Of a stretch of DNA of 60,257 nt, positions 16,466-25,084 are shown in pieces. Position 1 is the stretch's first letter, and each line of letters opens with the position of its first letter. The position numbers and the translations under genes are program-made. The stretch covers positions 1-60,257 of IMG/VR virus record IMGVR_UViG_3300036715_004341, one strand, 5' to 3'. The notes beneath the pieces were generated by a model that was not told the origin of the DNA, ran no database searches, and saw only the letters and a program-made list of their open reading frames with translations. Source of the stretch: a virus.

Positions 16466-19400
16466 GCCGCCAGCTCCGGCCGCTGCTTGATCCACTCGGC
16501 GAGGGCCCGGCCGACCGAGAGGCTGGCCATGGCATCGCCCTCCCCGACTCCCGCGGCGACCAGGGCCCCCTCGGCGTCGAGGCCGTCGGTCGCCCGGCTC
16601 ACCGCCACCTTGAGCAAGAGGAGCTTGTAGAGCGCCCCCTGCAAGGTGCTCCGGTAGACCGGGAGGTAGACCCTGGTGGGCCGCGTCTGCCCGATCCGAT
16701 CGATCCGGCCGATGACTTGCCGGTAGGTGATCGGGTTGCAGGCCGGGTTCTCCATCACGTAAATGCGGGAGAAATGGACAAGATTATTGAGCCCGGTCTG
16801 GATCGTGGTCGGGTTGCAGAGCAGGACCCGCCGGTTCTTCTTGACGATCTCCTTCTCGATCCACCCCTGGCGCTTGGCCGTGGGCACCTTGGCCGGATCC
16901 AAAATCGGGGCGTCCACCCCTGACTCGCGCTCGATCATCCACTTGTAGCGGGCGAGCAGGTTCGTGTGCCAGACGAGAAGGATCACGTTCTCCCCCGCGG
17001 CCAGGTCCCGCCGGAGCTGATCGAGCATCCACTGCTCCTTCGGGAGCAGATCGAGCGGGTCGGTCGCGTCCCCCGTGGACACGACGCCGCCCCCGATCTC
17101 GGCGGGGTAGCGGATCTCGTAGGTTCCTTCCTCCTGGTTGCCCACGCCGCCCGGGCAGCGGTCGAGGTAGGAGGGCAGCTCGGACAGGGCTCCGAAGAGC
17201 TTGCCCGACCGCTCGCTGAACTGGTCCTTCTGCATCTGCCCCACCAGATCCCGGAGGAGGCGGCTGTAGGCGGAGTGCTGGGCCGCTGTCGGCGTGATGT
17301 CCACGCGCTCCTCGACCATCGGGGGGATGTCCGCCCGGGCGTCCGTCTTGTGGATGACGCACGCCCTCTTGAGCAGGTAGCGGTAGATGAAGAGCGGCAG
17401 GACCCCGGGCGCGTAGCCGGTCATCCGGGTGGAGCGCTCCACCCGATCGGTGTGGGTCCCGAAGGCCACGACCTCGCCCTTCTCGTCCTTGTCCTGGACC
17501 AGCCTTTTGCGGTAGCCGTAGCGGTCCATGAAGGCCGTGACCTCATCACGATCGAACTCCTGCCGGAAGGCCCGATCGGTGGCCCAGGTGTTCGTGAAGA
17601 GCGACGAGGCGTAGCCGTTGCTGACCGTGCCGGTGAGCATGAGCATGGGCCAGCCGACCTCGGTCAAGAGGTGCGCCGCCCGCTCCTGGGCCGACCCCTC
17701 GCTCGCGTATTCCTGGATCTCGTCAAGGACCAGGGAATCGAAAGCCGTCCGGTAGCGCTTGGCGATGAAATCGGCGAGGGGCACCCGGCGGAAGGAATCA
17801 GGGCTCGACTGGTAGAGCGTCTCCCCGCACTCCTCGCCCCGCTCCCACTGGCCGAGCCCGCGGAAGAGCAGGAAGCCCTCGACCAGCATCTCCGCCGAGA
17901 GCGGGTCCTTGCCCCCCCACTGCCAGGCCCCGTCCTTCAGCGTCCACTTCGCGAGGAAGCCCGTGTCGTGCCCCCCACGGGCCTGGAGAGGCCGGCCGTT
18001 CGCCTTGTCGTCGAAGGCCCGCTCGACCATGAGCCAGGACGACGTCGCGTAGTATCCCGCGTCGGGCACGCTCCGCAGAAAGGCGACCAGGTCAGGGGCC
18101 CGGCTCGGGTCCAGGGACAGCATGAGGCTCACCGCGGCCTGCTTGAGCCAGTAGGCCCCCGCCACCCCCGCGCCCCAGAGCATTCGGGCCGCCCGCTCCC
18201 GGGTTTCCTCGTCCCGGAGCGAAAGCCCTAGGGCGACCGCGGCCTGTCCCATCTTCTCGAGCACGTCGTAGGCGCCCGGCACCATCTGGGCGATCTTGAT
18301 CAGGGCCTCGATGAGCAGGCCGCTCCGTTCCAGGCCCGCCCACTGAGCCGCCTGTGCCTCCTTGGTGGGCGCCTTCGTGTTCACCCGGCGACGGGCCGCG
18401 CCCCCCGCGTAGGAGAGCAGGGTGGGGGCGAGGAGGTAGGTCTGCCGGGCGATCTGCTGGGAGAGCTTCGCCACGTCGTCGAGGGCCAGGAGGGGCCGGT
18501 GCCCGCAGACCATGCGCTTTTTCGCCAGCTCCTCCGGCTCCTCCCCGAGCGCGGAATGGCAGGCAGGGCAGCGGCGGCTCACCCCCTCCATGGCGTGGCC
18601 GAGCTTGGCCGTCTCCCGTGACAGGATCGCGATCCGCCGCCCCGGCGTCCGGTCCGCGGCGTAGGCGATCACGTCCTCGACCGTGGTCAGGACCGAGCAC
18701 CGGGCATCCTTGACCGTCAGCGAGACCTGCTCCTTCCAGGAGTCGAGCAGGTGAGGGGGGCACAGGATGAGCGAGGACTTCGCCCCGATGGCTTCCAGGG
18801 TCCCGAGGGCAATGATCGATTTGCCCGATCCAATCTCCCCCAGGATGAAGGCCGATCGGTGGTGCCGGCGAGCGAGAGGGAGCGAGGGACCCCCGAGCAG
18901 GGTCACCGCGGCCCGTACAACGTGCTCCTGGGCCTTGAAGAGCGGCCGGCCGAGCGTGGGCAGAGGGAAGTGCTGGGTCACGTCCGCCGGGTCGTAGGAG
19001 ACGGGGCACTGCTTGAGGAGGACCCGCATCAGGGCCTCGCCGTAGTGCGCGATCAGGTCCCCGGTCGACATCTGGGCCACGGTGCGGGTCATCGTGGGCG
19101 AGGGGCTACTCGACAGCGTGTGGTAGGTCTTTGCCTGGAGGTCGAGCACCGTCACGACCAGCTTGGGGGCCTGGATCTGGACCTCGGCGGTCACCTCCCC
19201 CTTCTTGTTCGTCTTCTCCTCGACCTTGCGCCATTCCTTGTCGAAACAGCCCTTGATCAGCAGCTTCGGCAGGTGCGACTCCGGATCGTCCGGGCCGATG
19301 ACCGCCCCGTTGAAGATGCCCGCCGCGATCCCCGTCGCGATGTGCTGAGCCTTCGGGGGCATGGCCAGGGGATACCGCCGGTCGAGCAGATCCCGCACCT

Positions 19401-20214
19401 GTTCGGTGGGCACCACGCCCTCGATGAGCGTCGTCCGGCCCGCCTTGTCACTCACCCCCCACGGCCGGAAGGCCGCGGTCAAGGTCGAGAGGTCAACGCG
19501 GTCCATGATCACCGTCTCGAAGCCCGCCCCGCTCCGGGGCAGGACCGTGATCACCGGGGCCTCGGTTGTCCCCAGCTCGGGCATGTCCCCGCCCGCGGCC
19601 CACGCTTCCACCTGGGCCCGAACGTCCGGGTTCAGGTGCCCGGTCATGGTTCGCTCGGCGACCAGGACCACCTGCTTGAACGTCGCGAAGTGCTCCCCGG
19701 GGAACCGGAAGCACTGGAGGCCCGTGTACTTCGTCGCCAGGGTCTCCGCGGATGCCTTGAGGGCGTAGAAGGGCACCACGAACACGAGCACGCCCCCCGG
19801 GGCCAACGCCTCCGTGAACCGGCGGAGGAAGCGCTCTTCCAGCCGCCCGCAGACCGGGTCGAGGTCATAGGGGGGGTTCAGGTAGAGCAGCGTTGCCCCT
19901 GCGTTCCGAACGCTCCTCGTGAGCCTCGCCCGGAAGGCATCCCCGTGAAGGGCCATCCGGCAGGAGACGTAGCCCCCCTTGGCCTGCGCCGTCGTCTGGA
20001 GGTCCTTGAATCGCGTGGCCTCCATCTCGATCGACACGACCGTCCGCCGGTTGAGCGCTTCGGCGAGCGTGAAGATGGCCTCGCCCTTGCCAGCGCAGGG
20101 GTCGAGGAAGCAATGGCCCCCGTCCGGGCAGGCCAGGAGGCCCGCGATGAGGGGGAGGAGCGCTTCCGGAGTTTTGTAGTACCCCCCGACGCTGATGCTG
20201 GCGAGCCTAGCCAT
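16462..20214 (-). CDS. N6-adenine methylase-SF2 helicase fusion
   Basis: 1250 residues from ATG 20214. The N-terminal Rossmann methylase carries YYKTPEALLPLIAGLL, FLDPCAGKGEA (36-46) and NPPY (113-116), resembling the DUF6094 type. The helicase part has Walker A GEIGSGKS (about 456-463), a Cys motif CPACHSAL (about 551), a Walker B-like VLDEIQEY (about 826) and motif VI RQVIGRIDRIGQ (about 1165-1176), as in SNF2-like enzymes. The architecture recalls phage and plasmid anti-restriction proteins of the DarB kind, which methylate and move along DNA. The exact role is inferred. Coupled to the tagged gene downstream. Confidence 0.85.
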   Translation of the reverse strand: MARLASISVGGYYKTPEALLPLIAGLLACPDGGHCFLDPCAGKGEAIFTLAEALNRRTVVSIEMEATRFKDLQTTAQAKGGYVSCRMALHGDAFRARLTRSVRNAGATLLYLNPPYDLDPVCGRLEERFLRRFTEALAPGGVLVFVVPFYALKASAETLATKYTGLQCFRFPGEHFATFKQVVLVAERTMTGHLNPDVRAQVEAWAAGGDMPELGTTEAPVITVLPRSGAGFETVIMDRVDLSTLTAAFRPWGVSDKAGRTTLIEGVVPTEQVRDLLDRRYPLAMPPKAQHIATGIAAGIFNGAVIGPDDPESHLPKLLIKGCFDKEWRKVEEKTNKKGEVTAEVQIQAPKLVVTVLDLQAKTYHTLSSSPSPTMTRTVAQMSTGDLIAHYGEALMRVLLKQCPVSYDPADVTQHFPLPTLGRPLFKAQEHVVRAAVTLLGGPSLPLARRHHRSAFILGEIGSGKSIIALGTLEAIGAKSSLILCPPHLLDSWKEQVSLTVKDARCSVLTTVEDVIAYAADRTPGRRIAILSRETAKLGHAMEGVSRRCPACHSALGEEPEELAKKRMVCGHRPLLALDDVAKLSQQIARQTYLLAPTLLSYAGGAARRRVNTKAPTKEAQAAQWAGLERSGLLIEALIKIAQMVPGAYDVLEKMGQAAVALGLSLRDEETRERAARMLWGAGVAGAYWLKQAAVSLMLSLDPSRAPDLVAFLRSVPDAGYYATSSWLMVERAFDDKANGRPLQARGGHDTGFLAKWTLKDGAWQWGGKDPLSAEMLVEGFLLFRGLGQWERGEECGETLYQSSPDSFRRVPLADFIAKRYRTAFDSLVLDEIQEYASEGSAQERAAHLLTEVGWPMLMLTGTVSNGYASSLFTNTWATDRAFRQEFDRDEVTAFMDRYGYRKRLVQDKDEKGEVVAFGTHTDRVERSTRMTGYAPGVLPLFIYRYLLKRACVIHKTDARADIPPMVEERVDITPTAAQHSAYSRLLRDLVGQMQKDQFSERSGKLFGALSELPSYLDRCPGGVGNQEEGTYEIRYPAEIGGGVVSTGDATDPLDLLPKEQWMLDQLRRDLAAGENVILLVWHTNLLARYKWMIERESGVDAPILDPAKVPTAKRQGWIEKEIVKKNRRVLLCNPTTIQTGLNNLVHFSRIYVMENPACNPITYRQVIGRIDRIGQTRPTRVYLPVYRSTLQGALYKLLLLKVAVSRATDGLDAEGALVAAGVGEGDAMASLSVGRALAEWIKQRPELAA

Positions 20215-20952
20215 AAAACAGCCTTCTTTCCGCGGGCTTTCGCCGCTCGTTCTTCCGGGGTGAGGTTGGCCCAGAACGCCTTGACCGCCTCCGCTTTCTT
20301 CCGCTTCGTCTCGTCCGACTGTACCTTGCCCATGTTGGCTTCCCGTAGCTTCTGCTTCGTCTCTTCTGTCCTCGGGCGGCCCATGGCCGCTTCGGACATC
20401 TTCTTGCGCGTCTCGTCCGACTTCGACTTGCCCTTCTGGTTCGAGGCGAACGCCTGTCGTACCTCGGCGGGCCTATTCAACACCGCCTGCCGCCACTTCT
20501 CTCGCAACTCCTCGCTCGGGTTCTGGTGGGCCTCGGAGAGCTTCCGCCGGTGTTCGGGTGTGAGCTTCCGGCCGGTCAGTGCGCGGGAGATGTTGACAGA
20601 GGTCTCGGGGCTGCGTTTCTTGCCCTTCCGGCTGATGCCGTTTGCTTGTTCCCACTCGAACCTCTGCCGCTGACTCTTAGCCATCTTCGCCCTTGTCTCG
20701 GGGGTTGGAGGGGGTTGGGCGGGCCGGTTCCTCATGCGAACCCGCATCTTCTCCCGAGCTTCTTCAGGCGGCACGTAGCCCAACGTTCCTTCGCCGCCGT
20801 CCGTGGCGTTGACCAGTCGGGCGTCAGCCTCTCGGTAGTGCCTGATCCATCGCTGCTTACCGGATATCCCCTGTCTTCGGGTCAGACAGTGTGTAGATGA
20901 CCCAGGGACGGGTCGCGGGGTCAGGCTGTACGCGAGTACGTGAGGGGGCCAT
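20215..20952 (-). pseudogene. decayed GIY-YIG homing endonuclease with NUMOD3-like repeats
   Basis: ATG 20952 leads to RPWVIYTLSDPKTGDIR, the GIY-YIG opening, then a TAA at 20857. In another frame the text resumes with KQRWIRHYREADARLVNATD, normally some 50 residues further on in this family. The VGKT segment and the catalytic Arg and Glu region in between are missing. The rest (frame to about 20219) has repeated Lys-rich DNA-binding motifs such as SPETSVNISRALTGRKLTPE and KSDETRKKMSEAAMGRPRTE. This fits an inactivated selfish endonuclease sitting just upstream of the methylase-helicase gene. Confidence 0.75.
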
Positions 20953-21440
20953 GGGAAGCTCTCTGTGGGGGGTAAGCGGAGGGGGGAGGGGAGGTCTTTG
21001 CCGTGGACCAGGCGGTACAGGGCCGGAGTGGTCACGCTGGCGTTGGCGCCCGGCCACCATACACCGCTGAACACCCGGGCAAAGTGGGCGAAGTCGGGGC
21101 CGTCGAGGCGGATCAGGCTCCCCAGGTCCGCCTCGCCCGAGGTGCCATCGGAGAAGGTGATACGGAGCGTGCGGCCGGGGAGGGCTTCGACCGTGCGGAG
21201 GCTGATCCGCACGAGCCCCTTGCTGTACAGGGTCTCCCCGGGTTCCAGCTCGTAGTTGATCGCCGGGAGCCAGAAGCTCGGGTGGTAGACCCCCTTGCCT
21301 GCCCCGCAGTCGAGGCAGGTCTGGTGCCGCGCTTCCCCGCCCTCCCCGTCGGAGGAGCCGATGTCCCCCTTCCCATTGACCAGGAGCGTCTGGGGGGTCG
21401 TCCACTTGTGGGCGCAGGGCCCGGGTTCGGTGCTCGTCAT
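20953..21440 (-). CDS. DUF2442-like protein with Cys motif
   Basis: From ATG 21440 about 160 residues. The N-terminus has Cys/His residues (PCAHKW, TCLDCGAGKGVYHP). Residues about 70-135 have the DUF2442 pattern: LRITFSDGTSGEADLGSLIR, then FARVFSGVWWPGANASVTTP and ALYRLVHG. DUF2442 proteins are small, often near toxin-antitoxin or phage genes, and uncharacterised. The end is unclear: the frame runs on into the homing-endonuclease remnant, so an indel near 20980 is likely. Preceded by a TTTTGATTCC promoter element. Confidence 0.65.
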
Positions 21441-21476
21441 GGGGGTACTACGCGCCGGCCTGGTCGGAATCAAAAC
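21441..21476 (-). promoter_or_regulatory. TTTTGATTCC ... GTAGTA promoter element
   Basis: On the minus strand TTTTGATTCC (complement of 21466-21475) is followed after about 12 bases by GTAGTA, just before ATG 21440. Counting the inner TTGATT as a -35 gives 16 bases to GTAGTA. The same layout occurs before 29908 and 34015. It overlaps the end of the upstream gene. Confidence 0.6.
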
Positions 21477-22281
21477 CGACGAGCGCGAAATACGACGTGA
21501 TGATCTCGGCCAGGAGGGCCGCGAAGTCCTCATGGCTGGCCGAGAAGGCCACGGCGGGCATGAAGCCCAGGGTGTCGAGGCCCTCGGTCGTGAGCCGGAA
21601 GCGCGCGTGAACGCCCCACGGGGTGTTGTGATAGCCCGAGGTGTCCCCGTCGAGGCTCGCCAGGCCCCGGGCGAGGCAGGTGTAGAGGAGCATCGCATAG
21701 AAGCGGGTATCGGCCGGCCAGGGGGCACGGCTCCGCCGGTCGAGGTAGGCCGCGAAGTACGGGGCGAGGTCCAGGACCGCCTCCGCGTGCTTGGGCAGGG
21801 GGGCTTTCAGCCAGGCCGCCATGTGAGCCAGGGCGCCCTCCCTGTCCCATACCTGGCGGGTCACCTCGTCCCGCCCGAGGGCCAGGATGAACTTGATCCC
21901 GTCCGGTTCGACCATCCCCGGGTCGAGGGTGAAGAGGTCGTGAAGGTAGAGCGTGGTGGCCACGCCGTCCGGAAACCGCTGCGTCAGCCCCGAGAACTTC
22001 GACGACTTCAGGAACTCCATGCGGTCTTTGCGCGACCGGGAGTAGGTGTTCTGAGGGACGAAGACCGCCTTCTTCCCCATGCGCAGATTGGCCACGAGGG
22101 GGCGGCTTTCTGCCTCGGATGCGACGACGACCGCCCAGACAGGCCGCTGGTTGTCCGTCGTGGCCTCCCCGCCGTACCACATGCCGTCGGCGGTGATGTG
22201 CGCGGCCAGGTAGCCGCTGAAGCTCCGACCCTTGCCGTTGCCCTTGCCCTCCACTTCGGGGGCGATGATGAACTCACGCAT
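21448..22281 (-). CDS. orphan protein, 277 residues
   Basis: From ATG 22281, with a GGTGTAC box 10 bases upstream. N-terminal region with SGYLAAHITADGMWYGGEAT, then VWAVVVASEAESRPLVANLR and a helical C-terminal half (MLLYTCLARGLASLDGDTSG, FAALLAEIITSYFALVGFDS). It has the look of a globular enzyme but no motif was recognised. Ends in a TAG that is itself part of the downstream GTAGTA element. Confidence 0.75.
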   Translation of the reverse strand: MREFIIAPEVEGKGNGKGRSFSGYLAAHITADGMWYGGEATTDNQRPVWAVVVASEAESRPLVANLRMGKKAVFVPQNTYSRSRKDRMEFLKSSKFSGLTQRFPDGVATTLYLHDLFTLDPGMVEPDGIKFILALGRDEVTRQVWDREGALAHMAAWLKAPLPKHAEAVLDLAPYFAAYLDRRSRAPWPADTRFYAMLLYTCLARGLASLDGDTSGYHNTPWGVHARFRLTTEGLDTLGFMPAVAFSASHEDFAALLAEIITSYFALVGFDSDQAGA

Positions 22282-22291
22282 GGCTCCTCTG

Positions 22292-22298
22292 GTACACC
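22292..22298 (-). promoter_or_regulatory. GGTGTAC box
   Basis: GGTGTAC on the minus strand, 10 bases before ATG 22281. Confidence 0.5.
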
Positions 22299-22750
22299 CC
22301 GCAGGGGGCGGGGGAGCCCGTTGTACGTCGTGTCGTCGTTCCCGTACAGCTTGAGGGAGAAGGGAAGGGCCTCCGTCACGTAGGTCTGCGGACCCCCGGT
22401 CTCCGCCAGGTACCTCGTCCCCCACGCGGTGAGCAACTCGTACTTCGTGCCCTGCCCTGCCCTGCCCTCCGACGCACCCCCTGACGGGGCATCACCCGGC
22501 GCAGGGTCTTCCTCCAGTCGAGGAGCTTGAAGGCCGCCGCGCCGCCCGGGAAGGGCCCGGCCCAGAGGTCTGCGGTCTCGGGGGTGAAGAGGAGCACTCC
22601 TCCCCGGAGAAAGCGCCCCTGGTACACGCTCTGACCCCCTTCCTCGGGGCTGGCCATGTCGATGAGGTAGGCCCGGGTCGTGTCGCGGGTGAACTCCGCG
22701 TCAAAGCGGGCGAGGTACGCCGAGAGGGTGGTCCTGAGGGGCAAGGACAC
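22293..22750 (-). CDS. orphan protein, one frame change at a repeat
   Basis: GTG 22750 gives MSLPLRTTLSAYLARFDAEF and VYQGRFLRGGVLLFTPETAD. Near 22455, in a GCCCT repeat, the coding frame changes to KYELLTAWGTRYLAETGGPQ and FSLKLYGNDDTTYNGLPRPL. No clean stop is seen before the next ATG; the GGTGTAC box lies where GGTGTAG would have supplied one. KYELLT resembles the tag but is internal. Function unknown. Confidence 0.5.
22449..22468 (+). repeat. GCCCT pentanucleotide repeat
   Basis: Four GCCCT units inside the gene at 22293-22750, exactly where its coding frame changes. A unit change (5 bases) would shift the frame, so this could be a slippage site or phase switch. Confidence 0.6.
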
Positions 22751-22768
22751 CGCGGGCCCCTCCCCGGG

Positions 22769-22915
22769 TCAGCTCTCCGGGTCAGCCGGTCCTTCCTCGT
22801 CCTTCGTCTCCTCGGCTGGCGGGGGTGGGGCCTTCGCAGGCGCCGGGGGCCAGACAACGGGGACGGGGAACGTCAGGGGCTCGGCGACGATGAGCTGCTC
22901 CAGGGTCTCGTTCAT
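22769..22915 (-). CDS. small acidic Pro-rich protein
   Basis: 48 residues from ATG 22915, which overlaps the stop of the ADP-ribosylglycohydrolase gene (ATGA). It begins MNETLEQLIVAEPLTFPVPV and ends in a Pro/Ala/Glu-rich, probably unstructured tail. Its composition suggests a linker or binding peptide. No function assigned. Confidence 0.55.
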   Translation of the reverse strand: MNETLEQLIVAEPLTFPVPVVWPPAPAKAPPPPAEETKDEEGPADPES

Positions 22916-23856
22916 ACCTTTGCGGGCGGCAAAAGGGCCCTATCGAGCGTGACCAGCTCGTCCAGCTCCTGGATGTACCGCTTCATGTCCGCGGGTACGG
23001 GGGACCAGAGGCTCGTCACGCCCCCCGCCATCGCCGCCCTCGTGTCCGTGTCCCCGCCTGTCCGGATGCTCAGCTCGACCACCTGGCGGTAGTCCTCCCC
23101 GAGAAGGATCGCCGCCACGGCTGTCCCCACGGCCTCGACCACGCCGTCTTCCAGGCCGGCCGAGAGGGCGATGAGGGCGTTGAGCTTGCCCGGCTTGCCC
23201 CCCGTCAGAAGCTCCTCGCTCTCCCCGAGGGCCGCGGCCATGTTCAGGGCCGCTCCGAGGGTCGACTCCCGGGGAAGCTGCTTGCCGAGGATGCGGACGA
23301 GACCCGGGCTCACCCGGGGGACGGCGGTCTTCCGCGCCTGGGAGGAGGCGAGGACGTAGGCGGCCATCGCCGCGATCACGTAGGACCCGTCGACCGCTTC
23401 GGCCCGGACGTGGGTGAGCAGGGCGTCCGCCTCGCAGACCTCCTTGAGCTTCATCGTGTCCCGCCAGTACCAGAGGCCCAGGGGGAGGGCCCGCATGGCG
23501 GTCCCGCTGCCCTTGGCCCCGTGGATGCCGCACTCCTCGAAGGAAGCCCCGGCGTCCAGGTTCTCCATCGCCGCCCGGACGGCGTTGCCCATCCCTCGCG
23601 CCTCGCCGCTCTGGTACCAGGTGAGGTACTGGGCCGCCGCCAGCTCCTGCCGGTAGCCGCCCCCCGCAACCAGGGCCCGGGCCAGGCAGAGGGCCATCTG
23701 CGTGTCGTCGCTGTACTGACCCGGCCCGCAGCCGTGGAAGGGGCTCCCGGTCGTCGGGGGACCGCCGTCCCACCGCTGGAGCTTGTCCGCGTCGGGCGGC
23801 ATCAGCTCGAAGGGCACGCCCCAGGCGTCCGCCACTGCCTTGCCGACGAGGGTCAC
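22912..23856 (-). CDS. ADP-ribosylglycohydrolase (DraG-like)
   Basis: 314 residues from GTG 23856 (GTGA overlap). Family signs: GKAVADAWGVPFEL near the start (usually GDALGxPxE, here AD for GD), QYSDDTQM (48-54) supplying the metal ligands, a helical body, and SIRTGGDTDTRAAMAGG near residue 270, the second metal-binding motif. DraG-type enzymes remove ADP-ribose from proteins or nucleic acids. In a phage this could reverse host ADP-ribosylating defences; that role is inference. Untagged. Confidence 0.85.
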   Translation of the reverse strand: MTLVGKAVADAWGVPFELMPPDADKLQRWDGGPPTTGSPFHGCGPGQYSDDTQMALCLARALVAGGGYRQELAAAQYLTWYQSGEARGMGNAVRAAMENLDAGASFEECGIHGAKGSGTAMRALPLGLWYWRDTMKLKEVCEADALLTHVRAEAVDGSYVIAAMAAYVLASSQARKTAVPRVSPGLVRILGKQLPRESTLGAALNMAAALGESEELLTGGKPGKLNALIALSAGLEDGVVEAVGTAVAAILLGEDYRQVVELSIRTGGDTDTRAAMAGGVTSLWSPVPADMKRYIQELDELVTLDRALLPPAKV

Positions 23857-24197
23857 AGGGCCCTCATTTCGGTGAGGTGCTCCGTCCAGAGGGGGTCGAT
23901 GTCCCCCTCCAGGGGCACGAAGGCCGCGTGGGCACGGCGGGCGGCATCCACGTAGGTGGCCCGTGCCGCCTCGACGACCTGGGAGACCGACTGGGTATCC
24001 AGGATCTGGACCTTGGACTCCGACCCCCCGAGGGTCTTGTCCAGCTTCGTGATGGTCACGAGCCACTTGGTCTCCTCGACCCACATGGCGAGGAAGGTGA
24101 TCTCGTAGGGGACGATCCGGTCCTTGTGCTTCATGCGCCCGATGAGGCGCTTCTGCTCATAGATCGCGACGATGGTAGCGGGAATCTTGTCGAACAT
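23853..24197 (-). CDS. orphan protein
   Basis: 114 residues from ATG 24197, with a GGTGTAG box 9 bases upstream and GGAGGA between them. N-terminus MFDKIPATIVAIYEQKRLIG, a beta-rich centre (PYEITFLAMWVEETKWLVTI) and a C-terminal helix. It could be a small barrel domain. Coupled to the ADP-ribosylglycohydrolase gene. No family recognised. Confidence 0.7.
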   Translation of the reverse strand: MFDKIPATIVAIYEQKRLIGRMKHKDRIVPYEITFLAMWVEETKWLVTITKLDKTLGGSESKVQILDTQSVSQVVEAARATYVDAARRAHAAFVPLEGDIDPLWTEHLTEMRAL

Positions 24198-24206
24198 GCC
24201 CTCCTC

Positions 24207-24213
24207 CTACACC
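24207..24213 (-). promoter_or_regulatory. GGTGTAG box overlapping a stop codon
   Basis: GGTGTAG on the minus strand, 9 bases before ATG 24197; its TAG ends the upstream gene. Confidence 0.6.
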
Positions 24214-24662
24214 GCGATCCAGTAGAGCCCCGCGATGGTCCCCGAGGTCGGGGAAAAGGTGATGCTGGCGGGTCCCTGGCGGAAGGCCGTGGTGATCGGG
24301 CATCCCGTGCCCTCCGGGTAGCGGTAGGTGATGCCCTGGGGGTTCGCGCTCGACGTCACCCCCGCGTCGTGGCGGCAGCGGGCACAGCGAATGACGGTCC
24401 GGGCGACCCCATGGCGGATGCTGTAGCGCCCCCTCTTGAAGCAGTCCTGCTTCTCGCACGCCCAGACCTCTGTGCAGTCCATCTGGTCGCAGACGTGCTC
24501 GTGCCCCGCCTGGCCCCCTTCCTCGAGGAGGCGCTCGTAGACGGTGGGGATGCTCGGGGAGAGCCACGACCCGAAGTCGAGCTTCTCGGCCGGCCTGGGG
24601 TCGTAGCCCCGCGTCTCCCGTTGCAGCAGGGCCCAGTCCTCCTCCAGCTCCCCGGGCGTCAT
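24207..24662 (-). CDS. Cys-rich protein with internal tag-like motif
   Basis: 151 residues from ATG 24662 (ATGA overlap). Residues 1-40 are a charged helix. IPTVYERLLEEGG at about 39-51 is very like the shared C-terminal tag but is internal. It is followed by four or more Cys residues (CDQMDCTEVWACEKQDCFKR, VIRCARCRHD) that could hold zinc, then a beta-rich end. It could be a fusion of a tagged protein with a zinc protein. No family recognised. Confidence 0.65.
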   Translation of the reverse strand: MTPGELEEDWALLQRETRGYDPRPAEKLDFGSWLSPSIPTVYERLLEEGGQAGHEHVCDQMDCTEVWACEKQDCFKRGRYSIRHGVARTVIRCARCRHDAGVTSSANPQGITYRYPEGTGCPITTAFRQGPASITFSPTSGTIAGLYWIAV

Positions 24663-24886
24663 GGCGCGCACTCCTCGAACCGGAGGGGGAGCTGCTCTTC
24701 GGACACGGTGAACACGAGGGGCTCGGGCATGGGCTTTTCACAATCGGGGCAGGGGGCATGGGCGCCCGTGTCGGCCTGGTCGCTGAGGTCTGGCTCGATC
24801 GTGCAGTGCCACGCGCAGTCCCACATCCCGTAGCAGAGGGGGCAGGCATGGAGAGGCAGGCCGAGGAGGACCTCGTAAGCGCTCAT
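24659..24886 (-). CDS. small zinc-ribbon-like protein
   Basis: 75 residues from ATG 24886. It opens with SAYEVLLG, the tag pattern at the N-terminus, then LPLHACPLCYGMWDCAWHCT and HAPCPDCEKP. The CxxC pairs suggest one or two zinc knuckles. The SAYEVLLG start may really be the end of the upstream protein after an indel. Function unknown. Confidence 0.55.
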   Translation of the reverse strand: MSAYEVLLGLPLHACPLCYGMWDCAWHCTIEPDLSDQADTGAHAPCPDCEKPMPEPLVFTVSEEQLPLRFEECAP

Positions 24887-25046
24887 CGCTCAGGGTCTCG
24901 CGGAGCTTCTTCCGGGCGATGATCCAGGCACGTGGGACGACCCACGAGACCGAGCGGTTCAGCCGCTTGGCCTCCTCGTAGATCTCGACCCCCATCGTGG
25001 CGGGAAAGTAGACGCTCGGGCGCTCCTTGGGGGTACGGTCTCGCAT
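24738..25046 (-). CDS. ribbon-helix-helix-like DNA-binding protein
   Basis: From ATG 25046; the credible part is the first 55 or so residues (to about 24880). Strand PSVYFPATM, helix VEIYEEAKRLNRS and helix VSWVVPRAWIIARKKLRE match the ribbon-helix-helix fold of Arc/MetJ-type repressors, which bind operators as dimers. Beyond that the frame runs through the next gene and is probably shifted. A GGTGTAA box lies 8 bases upstream. It is a candidate local regulator. Confidence 0.6.
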   Translation of the reverse strand: MRDRTPKERPSVYFPATMGVEIYEEAKRLNRSVSWVVPRAWIIARKKLRETLSDERLRGPPRPASPCLPPLLRDVGLRVALHDRARPQRPGRHGRPCPLPRL

Positions 25047-25054
25047 GGGGCTTT

Positions 25055-25061
25055 TTACACC
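25055..25061 (-). promoter_or_regulatory. GGTGTAA box
   Basis: GGTGTAA on the minus strand followed by an A/G-rich spacer, 8 bases before ATG 25046. Confidence 0.55.
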
Positions 25062-25084
25062 ACGATTTGCGCTAGGAAGGGTCC

